64,000 nt of DNA, taken from NCBI GenBank assembly GCA_015179045.1, contig WHUZ01000012.1:186001-250000 (forward strand), read 5' to 3'. Numbering within the stretch: the first letter of the stretch is position 1; each line of letters begins with the position of its first letter. Both the position numbers and the translations under genes were made by a program. The stretch is from Kalaharituber pfeilii. Lineage: Eukaryota; Ascomycota; Pezizomycetes; Pezizales; Pezizaceae. Below, one piece after another: positions 10,420 through 21,008 of the stretch. A model generated the notes under the pieces. That model worked only from the letters and a program-made list of their open reading frames with translations, was not told where the DNA came from and did not search any database.

Positions 10420-12144
10420 CTACCCTGTCCCCCAATTCGGCTCCAAATCCAACAAACAGACATCCCTTCTCAAGGCCGCATACAACCTATACCACTCCCT
10501 CCAACACTCCCTTTCACCCTCACCATGCCCTGCAATCTTGCCAATTCTCTCCTCCATCTCCCCAAAAATTCGCATATCCTGGGCCGCCCACGGTGGCCGC
10601 ATCCTTGACCCTGCAATGGTCGTGAATAATACATAATATGTTTCTTTTCTTACAGCAGCTACATCCCAACCTCGTACACCTCCAAGAAGAGCCCCGTGCC
10701 GCCGGCCTGCGGCAGGGGTGGGATGGTAAAGTTCGTGGACTGGGAAATGCCAAGGATGTGGGGGGAGGATAAGCGCAGTGGGGGAAAAAAGACTGTGCAA
10801 CACCTCGTATGCGGCGAGGGTGCCTAAGCTGTCAAAGCCAGTGTTGCCGCCAACAGCGTCACGAAAGATGTCTGCTTCGGGGGTGTTAGAAGTAATCCGA
10901 CTGCGCCAGTGCTCCGCAACTTCTGTATCTACCAAACGAGATACCGTGGACTTGAATAATACAGCATCCGGACTCAGAATAAGGAAGTGGCTGGAGAGAT
11001 CGGACCCATCCATACTCGAATTAGATTCTTCCTTTCCAATGTCCCAATATCGTCTTGGCGACGCGATCTTTGCTTGCCACGGAAGACTGGCGACAAGAGT
11101 ATCCATCTTGCGCATAGGAAGTCCCACCGGGGAGAGATACACCGCACGGGAGAATTGTGTGAGATTGAACAAGTGCAACGGGGTAATGGCCTTCGTCAGC
11201 ACCTGGTCAAGTCTAGTGGCAGTGCGAGATTGCGCCCGCACGGAGGATTCGGATGAGCCTCCTGGTGAAGAGGACTTGTATCTGCGTGGGTGGGGGAGGG
11301 CATCGGGATCTACATGCTGCGTTGGGGAGGTTATGTCTGCAAGGGGGATTGAATCGACCGGGATGAGCTGTACTCCATAGCGGGTGTACGCTGACAGCAA
11401 AATTCTCCGAGCGGTTTTATCCAACGGTGTAGCCGATTCCTCTCCTGGCCACGGGCCGGGGAATATTTTCTCCTGGTCTTGCATCCTCCGGTATTGACCC
11501 TTTGCAGGCCATGCTATCTCCGACTTTCGTGTCGCTGCAGAGAAATCGGTACTGGTGCTGGTTTTGGCCGCCCCTTTCTTGCCTCGCCGAAATCGCTTTT
11601 CTCTCTCCTCCCTAATTCCTTGGGCGATTGCAAGTTTCTCATCCCATTCGCGTGGGTAGAGGAGCACCCTTACGCCTCGGCTCTTAAGCTCATGCAGCCG
11701 GCCAAGGATCATCACTGCGGCACAAACATCATGTGGAGTGTTGACGAATTGGACATATGCCCACGGCTTGCGCGGGCGAGCGATGGGGTGGGATTGGGTG
11801 CCCAATTGCTGGTCGGCGAGGGAGAGGTCTTCGCCATTGGGGCCCTTGCGGGGGCGCCAGCCGTTTAGTATGGCGGGCGAGTTTGAATTTGGCTTTTTTA
11901 TGGAAAGGAGTGGGTTGGAAGATGGTAAGTCAATGTCATCGTCGTAGCTGTCGTCATTATCATCATAGGTGTAGAGGGTTGCAGGGTAATTGGCAGGGTT
12001 ACCGACCCTCGGAGGGGCAATGGCGTACTGGATCTGGATGATGGACCTTTGTTGTACGATGTAGCCTGATAAAAAGAGTATGGATATGAAGAAGATGGAG
12101 AAGAGAATGAGATACAGGACATTGCGTCGGCGGCGGCGGGGCAT
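10420..12144 (-). CDS. Type II membrane protein, GT8-like glycosyltransferase with degenerate active site
   Basis: A single exon encodes 574 residues. An in-frame TTG lies upstream, but the first ATG (12144) gives MPRRRRRNVLYLILF, a basic N-terminus followed by a membrane anchor at about residues 8-28, so that start is chosen. A Ser/Asp-rich stem follows. The domain opens with KPWAYVQFVNTPHDVCAAVMILGRLHEL, then RVLLYPREW, LLSAYTRYGVQLIPV and LFNLTQFSRAVYLSP, and later HFLILSP and REWYRLYAALRRDVC. These blocks match the layout of fungal GT8 (glycogenin-like) Golgi proteins. Those normally have LDSD where this protein reads LSPVGLP, so the DxD motif is missing. It could therefore be a divergent or non-catalytic relative. 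Function is inferred from fold-level resemblance only. Confidence 0.75.
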   Translation of the reverse strand: MPRRRRRNVLYLILFSIFFISILFLSGYIVQQRSIIQIQYAIAPPRVGNPANYPATLYTYDDNDDSYDDDIDLPSSNPLLSIKKPNSNSPAILNGWRPRKGPNGEDLSLADQQLGTQSHPIARPRKPWAYVQFVNTPHDVCAAVMILGRLHELKSRGVRVLLYPREWDEKLAIAQGIREEREKRFRRGKKGAAKTSTSTDFSAATRKSEIAWPAKGQYRRMQDQEKIFPGPWPGEESATPLDKTARRILLSAYTRYGVQLIPVDSIPLADITSPTQHVDPDALPHPRRYKSSSPGGSSESSVRAQSRTATRLDQVLTKAITPLHLFNLTQFSRAVYLSPVGLPMRKMDTLVASLPWQAKIASPRRYWDIGKEESNSSMDGSDLSSHFLILSPDAVLFKSTVSRLVDTEVAEHWRSRITSNTPEADIFRDAVGGNTGFDSLGTLAAYEVLHSLFSPTALILPPHPWHFPVHELYHPTPAAGRRHGALLGGVRGWDVAAVRKETYYVLFTTIAGSRMRPPWAAQDMRIFGEMEERIGKIAGHGEGERECWREWYRLYAALRRDVCLLDLEPNWGTG

Positions 12145-14344
12145 GATGTTTTCCGAAGCCAACGGTGCGGCCAGGGTTTGAATAGAGTTCGTCTAACGAA
12201 AGCTATGTCGGTTTGGGCATATGAGGTAACTACCTGTCACAACAACCCAAGCGACCAATATTATTTCTTGATTTGGTTGTAGAATAGTAGTGACAAGGAT
12301 GTATGTGTTGTACAGCAGATAGTTAGAGCATTAAATGTTCACTTTCACCGTGCTCTTTCACCGTGCTGTTACTCTGCCCGAATACCAATACTGATCGTCT
12401 GTTTCAACCCCACGTTAAATGGATCGCAAGGGCGCCCCTGTTGAGTTGCGCCAAGCCATGACGCCGTTGCCTAGACAACTTAACGCTGTCACATTACGTC
12501 ATTACTGTTATGAAGATACTTCATTAGGTAAAATTCAACGCCCATCCAGTCAGCTTTGCATTCTTCATTTTTTTTTTTTTTTCTTTATATCATTACTCGC
12601 TTGCCGCCCTAGGGGCTATGGCGAGTGCATTTTTCATTCACCAACCACACAAACACCACTCCACACTCACCGGTCTTTGAGGAACTTGACCAACTGTTCC
12701 TTCGCGAAAAACTGCCACTCAATGAGGAGGCGCGCGTTAGAGGCCCAGTAGACTACTGTACGATGATAATTGTGCTTCAGTCATGCACTTTCCATCCACC
12801 TGCATCCTAGATGAACCAATCACTGGCAAGTATCGTATCTACTATCCAAAAAGATCTAAGTAAGATACAGGCCTTTCAACTTGGTCGGCTGCTTTGCCCA
12901 CCACTGTCAGCCCACCTCCAGCGATTTCCCAACACGAGCCTCTTTGTGTGTGTGTATGTGTGCTGCTGGATCGTGGCCAGTAAGGTCTGTGAAATATGTC
13001 AACCGCTCCATGGTTTGATAAGCTTTTCTTCACGATACAGGGCCTCGGATGGGTAATGTCCACGTGGTACCTGAGCATCGTACAAGGCCAGGGACCGGAT
13101 TGTCGCTTCAAAACCTATCAGATGCCATTTCACATTCACAGTGCATGCGTATATATAGTATTACTTACTTACTCCGATCAAACTGGAAAGATAGAATGCC
13201 ATTAGAATTCAAATCGTCAAAGGGCCTTGGTTTGAACGCCAGAACTTACTATGACAAGCCGGCGATCACCATCACAATATATACTAAATTATACCCTCTT
13301 GTGTGACAGGAAACTTGAGTCCGTGTGGCGAATGCCCGTTAGAGTATCATACTCTATCACAAGTCAACAAAGCATAGTGCAGGCTTGGTGGTTGGTCGGT
13401 ATGCATGTTGAGAAATTGTTCGAGCGGCTGTGAATTCTGAGGGCCTTCTGGCGGTCGGCTAGAGTATTCTTTATTCTTTTAGTTGCAGAAACCGTCATAG
13501 GGGCGTTCAATGAAAAGTTACTTCCTGGAGCTATGTTGATTAAGATGGCCGAGTTGTCGATGAATTAGCTAAAGAAAAACAGCGCACGAGCTCCACGCCT
13601 CCAATACAGTAACTTGGTCAGATAATATCCGCAGTCCAAATTGCATCTTCATCAATATACACAATGCCAACTGTGTGACTCCGCCTAAATTCCGGCTGGG
13701 ACGGAAGCAACAAGAGTGTACAGAGACTGATACTGCAAATCATCTCACAGGGCACTGGATGATGAATCTGCAAGGAGAAAAAAAAGTGGAATGCAAACAA
13801 GATGTGCAACTTGAACCAGTAATACACACTCCTACGCTAGCACGTTCAGTGTACTATAGAAGCTTCGAAGCAAGCCGTGAAGTTGCTCGGATCTTATTAG
13901 GCTGGCTGGAATAGCTGCTGGGGGTATATACATCACAACTCTTAGGCAACACACCCGCTGCGGTATCATTCAACAAATCGTTCACTACCCCAATGCAGGC
14001 AAGGTCTATTATTCCAGCACAATATCAAATATTGAAAAAGGCTCGAAGTTCAATATATCTGTGACTTCAATACAGTTATATTTTCTTTTGTTCACTCTGA
14101 GACGATGCAATTGCAGCAGCAGAACAGCAACAATTCTGTATAACCGAACGCCAGACAGTCCTTACGATAGGAGTGAGACACTACAAAGTTCTAAGTACAA
14201 TTGAATTGCTCTTATTGTACCTCAATTTAAACGACACATCTAAAGATAGTCGCCATACTCGATCACCAGGTTCCTTTCTCGTTCTCACACGCCCTTTTAT
14301 TGTGGCAAAGGGGTTGGGTCTGGTACTATTAAATACTGTCAGAA
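12145..14344. other. Intergenic region
   Basis: No gene is supported. A T-rich tract at 12570-12585 and a (GT)n-like run near 12945-12960 are the only simple landmarks. Duplicated CTTTCACCGTGCT occurs at 12343-12367. The promoters of the flanking divergent genes (GT8-like protein on minus, repeat protein on plus) must lie here. Confidence 0.5.
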
Positions 14345-15700
14345 ATGCCGCGTTGGGAACCAAATACTCTCGGAAAAATTCTGCTCGCTCTATGTTGCAT
14401 TCTCCCTCAGCCCTGGCCAAACAAGCCTGAGGGTATATACATTGGATGTTGTCCTCGCATCGTTGACGACGAAGACAGCCTCTACACTACGATACCGAAC
14501 CGGCGGGCACGGTCACATATGCATAAAGGATTTGCATACGAAAAATACGGCTGGTACTCTAATTCGACCTCAGCTACCTCTTCAACATTGTCAAATGCAA
14601 AATCCGAGCTGCCGAAAAGTTACACTCGCAAGGCAAGGCGGAAGCATAAGAGAAGTGATGGAGAAAGTGGAAGTAGTGGAACTAGGCGTAGTAGGGATAG
14701 GAGTGTTAGTAATAGGAGCGGAAGTACTAGAAGCGATCTATCGTATGGTTATCGAGAAAAGGAGGACTACTATCCCAGGCCTCATATAATGGAGGTTACC
14801 CCTGGAGGAGCGAGGATTGTGAATGCCAGTCCTGACCCAGTTGGCTACAGAGGTTGCCACGGGGATCCGACACATTTGGAACGAAAGACCTGCCACAGCG
14901 GAGTGAATGTGGTTCATGTGTCGCCAGGGCTGGATTTGGTGCAGCGCAAGACTGACCTAGTACCTATTAGGCGACGGGCGAGTGTGGTCCATGCTTCACC
15001 AACCATGAATGTGGTTCAAGCAACGTCAAATATGGATATTGTTCGGGCAACACACATTATAGATGTTGTCGATGCAACTCCAGATATCCATGTTGTTCGT
15101 GCAAGCCCACACATCCACAACCTTCATGCGGTCGCTACGATGCCTGAAGTCAGTGGGACTTATGCAACATCAAGTGTTAACCAAACTCATCTGGTTCAGA
15201 TAGCTCCAGGCGCCAGCTTTGTTGATACAACTCTAGATATTGGCGTGGTTCATGCCACACCAGATCTGAATCCGAGTATCCCGGAGATTAACGTGATGCA
15301 TGCGACACCAGCTATCAATATAATTCATGCAATGCCAGACGCTGATGTAGATACAGTGTCAGGCAACAGCCCGACTACCGACGTGGATGTGGTGCATGTG
15401 ACGCTCAAAGCAGATTCAATACAGGGCGCAGCTCCGGTTTTTAATCCAGTCCCTCTACCTACCCCTGCTCCTGTCACCGTTATCGTCCCCGCTCCCTCCA
15501 GCAGCGCCGAACCCACTTTCACAACTGCTTTCGCCCCTGCCTCAGATCCCACTTCTGGTTCTTCCCTTGATCCTGCTCCTGACCCCGCTTCTGCACCCTC
15601 CTCCGCTCCCGCTACGATGTCAGCTGCGGACTCGGCTCCAGATTCCGACTCTGCGATGCTGTACGCAACCACAGCAGCTGCCCAGCCGCGAGTGCAGTGA
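14345..15700 (+). CDS. Unknown protein with a 9-residue VV-x-ATP-x-x-x repeat and Pro/Ala/Ser tail
   Basis: A 451-codon open frame starts at ATG 14345. The N-terminal ~100 residues are unremarkable, then a basic Arg/Ser segment (RSRDRSVSNRSGSTRS) occurs at about 102-130. From about residue 213 a 9-residue unit repeats without gaps: SVVHASPTM, NVVQATSNM, DIVRATHII, DVVDATPDI, HVVRASPHI. Related units recur at about 300-350 (GVVHATPDL, NVMHATPAI). The last ~90 residues are a Pro/Ala/Ser-rich low-complexity tail. I do not recognise the family, and there is no membrane segment or catalytic motif. The regular hydrophobic pairs could build a repeat fold (inference). The 5' end may include an unspliced intron, so the first ~60 residues are uncertain. 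Confidence 0.55.
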   Translation: MPRWEPNTLGKILLALCCILPQPWPNKPEGIYIGCCPRIVDDEDSLYTTIPNRRARSHMHKGFAYEKYGWYSNSTSATSSTLSNAKSELPKSYTRKARRKHKRSDGESGSSGTRRSRDRSVSNRSGSTRSDLSYGYREKEDYYPRPHIMEVTPGGARIVNASPDPVGYRGCHGDPTHLERKTCHSGVNVVHVSPGLDLVQRKTDLVPIRRRASVVHASPTMNVVQATSNMDIVRATHIIDVVDATPDIHVVRASPHIHNLHAVATMPEVSGTYATSSVNQTHLVQIAPGASFVDTTLDIGVVHATPDLNPSIPEINVMHATPAINIIHAMPDADVDTVSGNSPTTDVDVVHVTLKADSIQGAAPVFNPVPLPTPAPVTVIVPAPSSSAEPTFTTAFAPASDPTSGSSLDPAPDPASAPSSAPATMSAADSAPDSDSAMLYATTAAAQPRVQ

Positions 15701-17463
15701 ATGTAAGGCATGTAATGCCCTCGCCGTTAGGGGGACCTGCTAAACGGGGTTTCCGTGCTGGACCTCCTCTGAAGGGTATCGGGGCCATGGATGTATTATT
15801 GGGAACAAGGCCGGGAGAAATGCAAGGGCGAAAGCGTGAAGGGAGTGTGTCGTCGCTGGAAGAGGGCTGACATGAGGGTGTGGAAGAAAAGACACAGACG
15901 GGATTGTATCCGTGGCTGCTGGGAGGTTGGAAGGGAGGGCGCCCAAATGCATCTTCGTAATGACGGGACAGGCGGTGATATGATGAGGGGTGGGATTTGC
16001 ATAACAATCGGATGGTTTACAAAATCTTGGATGGAGAAATGACGCGTAATGGAAATGAAGGTAAATTTGTGTCGGATATATTGAGTCATGCCAAAATAAT
16101 GATTGCATCGGCAAAAAAGGTGACGAAGGACGATATTGAGTTCAGGGTAACATCGATGCAAAGCAGCTAAATCTGAAAGTGAGTCCTCTGCAACGAGAGT
16201 GCACCGTGGTCAAGTGTAGGCATCGTGTATTTGGTTGCGATTATACATTACCATTGTTCATCAGATGCTAAAGTAGTTGATTGTGCGCATATGCTGGCTG
16301 CACCAGGGGGGGTGTTACAAGTATTCATTAATGTTGGAATGGAATGAGGGCGACTAAGGGCCTCGGAGGATTGATGCAACCAGATTACATGTGTGCAAGC
16401 TTTCTGAAAAAGCGTTTTCAGAGCCATCCTGAAAGACACAGGAAGCATGTGTTGAAACCCACCCCCAAACTCTTGCGGAGCTCCACCGCCCCCTCTCTCA
16501 ACTGAATAGCCTGCGTTATAGCTAGCAGTAACCCTCCCTCCCTCCTAGGTACATCGAGTGTGCCCTTCCCTCCGTTACCGTACCCCCATCTGCAAACTCT
16601 AGTCGGTTGGTGAGCAAGAAGGCTGGGTTTTTTGTTCAGTAGGAGAAAGGATTGCTCTTGAAATAGCTCTGGTAATTGTATCTGGAACAAATGACCACAG
16701 TGTTTTGCTAGTATGGGTACCACAATACTCTTGCGCAACCATTAAATCCACTTCCATATTCGCAAGACCACATATTTCCAAGGTACTCTTGCATGCTTAG
16801 AAATGAATGAAACCAGGGCCGATCCTCGGTGCAACCAGACTATAATGAGAGAATAAATTGGAACTTGTGATGCCGCCAGGGCGGGGTGCATGGAAGAGTC
16901 TAGGTACGAGAACAGTACTTGGAGTGGCATCAGCAGCAGCGACAATTAATGGATGTATGGGTGAGGCCTTTTCGTTTATTGTCTTTTGCATGTGTATGTC
17001 TGATGCTTAATTTTCGGGGATAACTTGGGTTACTGCAATTACGATTCTTTTGCCGGGCTGGCCGAGGGTGCGTGACTATGATATGATACCGGCTTTCGCG
17101 CTGTGTCGATTCCCACGCTCACATGCACATCCTTATGCACGCCAGTAAAGCTTAATGCTGCTATGCTATGCTAGCGTTGGCAACGTTGTTCTGGTGTGCT
17201 GCTGTCGGGTACAGTACAGTTGCACCAGCACGATCGGCAGCAGCAACTTCTGTCTGCCGAACTAGAGTAATGCACCGTCGGCCTTTGCCCTTGCACGAGC
17301 TTGGTTGGCATAATATCGCGCAGTGCAGCAAGTGCGATCTCAGAGATCTCATTTTATGGACTACCCCTTTATGGGCTTCCCTATCAGTTACTGACTCTCC
17401 ACTGTGGGTAAACTGAAAGTTTGAACCCAGCTTTAAAAAACAACCTTCGAAATTGCCGTTGAG
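15701..17463. other. Intergenic region
   Basis: No gene is supported. Several overlapping open frames on the minus strand (15612-16161) lack domains and sit opposite a purine-rich plus strand. The 3' part (17160-17460) is probably the promoter and leader of the GNAT-like gene. Confidence 0.5.
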
Positions 17464-18620
17464 ATGTCCGGCCTGGACCCGGGCGAAGGCCCCTCTACCA
17501 CAAGCACCACCTTTCGTCCCGCACCCTCTCCGCACACATCTCCCCGCACTGACACTGACACCGACACCGAGCAACCATCCTTTCCCGGCGGTGGCTACGG
17601 TCTCGGCACCACAACTATTAAAACCCTCACAATCCGGCCTATTATCCCAGACCTTGACCTCCTGCCACGCGGCCCAAACTCTATCCCAATCCTGCGCCTG
17701 ATTACCGACTCGATTGCGCAGCAGTCAAAGGTCCTCTCGCGGTACTTGATTTTCCATCCGCCGATTCTGTGGCCTTGGTCGGAGAATTTCCGATGGCCGA
17801 TCGGGGTACCACCAATTGTGGCGGCCGGAGGGGCATTGGGGGCGTACTTATTCTGGCGGTGCTACAAGGGAGGCGATCAGGGGGGCATATTTCAGGCAGG
17901 GCTTTTGGCGGGGGTATACATGGGCGGAGTGATATTTGTATACTTATGCCTGATAGAGTTGTCCGTAAACATCTTTGGCGGTTTCATTGAGCGTGCGGGT
18001 GAAGTTGCGAAGTTGGGACTGCTTCGAGCAGTAGGTGTGTCCAGAGAAGAGGAGATTGAGATGGAAGAAGGGGAGGATCCAGATGGGGAGCGTGGGTGGG
18101 GAGGGACGAAAGGATGGGTGGTTGAGTGGGGGGGGATGTGGTGGGAGTATTGATTTATAGGAAGATAGAGGTGGAGGTGGAGACAGATCCAGGGATTAAG
18201 TTGAACCCGGGATTGGGAATAGGAAGGGGATTAGGGAAGGAAGTTGAGAGAAGGAGGAAGAGAAGGAGGCTGGAGATTAAGGCGTTTACGGTCAAGATTC
18301 AGTACAGGAGACAGGGACTTGGGCGAGATCTGCTGGAGAGGATGTTGGAAGGGGAAGGAGTGGGTGTAGATGATGTGGAGGACGTGGGGGTTATGGCGCC
18401 TGGGCTGGGAGACGGAGCGGGAAGGGAGGAGGGGAAGTTCAGGGAGATGGAGGTGGGAATTGCGGAGGATCATACAAATGAAATCAGGTTTGTGCCAGAG
18501 TGGCTGAAGAGGGGGGTTCAGATTGAGGAAGACAGGGTAAGCAGGTGGGTATCTAGAGTTGTGGGGGAAAGGAGGAGGAGAGCGAAGGAGGAGAGGGGGA
18601 GGGGGAAGAAGAGAGAATGA
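17464..18620 (+). CDS. Membrane protein with GNAT-like acetyltransferase domain, broken by a 1-nt shift in a G8 tract
   Basis: Two overlapping plus-strand frames form one gene. The first (from ATG 17464) has a Pro/Thr-rich leader, then two hydrophobic segments (about residues 120-135, and 150-180, GLLAGVYMGGVIFVYLCLIEL), and ends WVVEWGGMWWEY. The second continues DVVGVLIYRKIEVEVE, then KAFTVKIQYRRQGLGRDLLE, which carries the R/Q-x-x-G-x-G acetyl-CoA motif (RRQGLG), and ends in a basic tail. Adding one G to the G8 run at 18128-18135 fuses them into 385 codons ending at 18620, with the total length then divisible by three. Anchored GNAT-like proteins of this shape occur in filamentous fungi, but the substrate is unknown. 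The break is either a real mutation or a homopolymer error. Confidence 0.65.
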
Positions 18621-21008
18621 AGCAGTATAGTAATGCAGATGGGGTGAGGGGCGAGAATGAATCTTAACGGTGAAGGAGGTAGTCTCGAGCGGTGGTGACG
18701 CATTAACGAGGATGAGATACAATATACAGAAACTTCTTTTCATTTGCAAATAATAATTGGACATAGTCAGCGTCTGGTTACGAGACTACGTTGAATATGG
18801 GTTCAGTATGAGTTCAGCAAATCAAGAGTTGATTATTTAGAGCAGTGTTTATATGTAATGAATGAAATCTGAGTTTTGTAGACGCCCTACAGCTTCGTTG
18901 CACGTGAACATCTGAATACCGACTACCACTTAGTGGCTGACTAAGCTTAGTCTGCCCACCATGATAGTGTGAGATTCCGCACATGAAATTCCTCTTCCGG
19001 CAATTTATCCGAGTAGCCACGCAGCTTCATTGTTTGTTTTATTGTCCTAATTATTCTGAAGTGCGGTCTCGAACCGTCGGTATCGCCTTCAAATTGCCTT
19101 TTCCCTTGTTTAACAATCCACCGAAAAATGTGGTATTTATCTTACTGGCACATTCGTGTGTAAATCTTCGATGGCTCTCTAATGAATCGCGTCGTACTTT
19201 ATAGGCTTAGTCTATGGTAGGATAGAACTGAATATTGGAACTCGAACTGTTTTAAGAACATGTCAGCAAAAATGCAGCAAAGTTTGATGCATACAAATAT
19301 CCTGATCGAGGATTTATATAAGAAATAAGTGAAGGTGGTAGACAATAAGATTTAATGATTCTTATTCATGTAGTCCGGTTGCATATATTCTCACCGGGTT
19401 TCTTTTTCAAAGGAGGATCGACTTGCGGACTGAGTATGTTATGTAGAGCGTTTTTTTTAGTTAGTGGACTTTTTTTTTAAAACCTAGGAGAAGCTCAAGT
19501 TGGTTCCTAGTTTAATGCATAACTTTATGGTCGATTCAATGTCGTGGTATGGCTGTGTATGAAATAGTTTGAAGTACCTTCCCTTGATGAGAATTGATTC
19601 CAAGTATATATAGAGCACTTGTAAACATTATTTTGATGTGCATATAAAGTGCAAACATATAAGAACTCCCTTGTAATTGAAAGCATGGCCCCCGGCTCCA
19701 AACCGGGGGCGGGCTGGGGTCGTAGGGTCAGTATTATCTTTCTTAGAGGCGCTATCACACAGCCCGCTGCTAATTCTGGAGGGCTTCCATGCTTCCGTGG
19801 CGTGAAGTGCTGTACTGACAGTATCATATCATAACCCTGGGACGTGCATTCGTCACAGGCTGCATCGGATGGGGGGGCGCAGCTGGCTGACACAGTGTGA
19901 CAGCCCGGCCGCTTGCACGCTGAAGCGCGATTGCGCAGAGCGATTGCGATTGCGAGCGGGCCAGGGTGCAGCGCCGTGCCGTATGCATAGGAAAGGTCGA
20001 AGAGGCGTGTATGCATACTGACTGCATGATAGGGCAGCTCTGCTCCGGCTTCCACAAGTATGAACATCATATGCGGTGGAGCACTTGTTCACGCTCGCGG
20101 CCCCCTGCGCACTCCCCAGCTGCCTACGCGGTGCGCTGCTATCGGACAGCGCGCGACGCCAGCGCTCGACACAGCGCAGCGGCGCCAATCACGGCCGGCG
20201 CTGTCGGCACCATCCCCCCCACACCCACACCCATCCCGGCCAAGACAGTGCTCGCCTCAGCCCATCCCGTCGCAGCCCAGGAAGGGCATAAAGGCAGTCG
20301 CCAAATCACCTCCAAGTACTTGTACTCATCCCAGAATCAAACGTCCCTACTTCATGCATGCGTACACACTAATGCTTCAGCGCTGAGAATCAGCGCGTAC
20401 CTTGCGTTCTTCCTCGTCGTACCGTTGACCTCCTGCGACTTGTAACGCTTGCACCGATCTCATTCCTTACATCAATTACTTGTACTTTACACCCATACGC
20501 TCCCTTGAAACTGCTGCACCCCCCCCCTCCCCCCCCCACTCTCACTTACACCACTCTCTCTTTTCATCCCCACCCCCCCACCCGCACGATATCCTGAGGG
20601 TTAAGAAGAAGGATACATACTTAATACTTCGGGTCCAGGGGAAAGAGAAGAACGAGGGGAACGAATTCCCCTGCACGAAGCATAGTCTTGAGCATAGTCC
20701 CTCGTTAACGTTTGCAAAATCCTAAACCAACGCTCACTGCTCGCTACAAATCCCGAAACATCCGCGCCTGCTTCTAGAACTAGTTAGAATTACCTCGACA
20801 ATTTCAGAATTCTGATCTTGCTTGATATATTTGTTTTTTGTCAGTCTCTCTGCTGCAACTGCCGGGTTTGGTGTCAGTAAGTTTGCAAGGATAATTTGGG
20901 CCGACTGAAGACAGCATTGGACTTCCAATATCTCACCAACGGTTCTATGAAAGTTTGCATATTGAATCCAGGCGCTGTTTGACCTTCCATCTCACACAGC
21001 AATTAAAA
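18621..21008. other. Intergenic region, promoter of cch1 at the right end
   Basis: No gene is supported. Overlapping open frames at 19525-20445 are GC-rich and lack domains. A C-rich tract lies at 20518-20590. GCGGTCTCGAACCG occurs near 19062. Confidence 0.5.

Noticed and set aside
12145..12162. TTG-initiated extension of the GT8-like protein
   Set aside because: The first ATG at 12144 places the basic residues and membrane anchor at the N-terminus as expected.
18231..18764. 177-codon Pro/Leu/Ser-rich minus-strand frame
   Set aside because: It is the complement of the GNAT-like coding region and has no independent support.
20955..21008. Upstream TTG-initiated extension of cch1
   Set aside because: TTG is not a normal fungal start; ATG at 21009 begins a plausible N-terminus.
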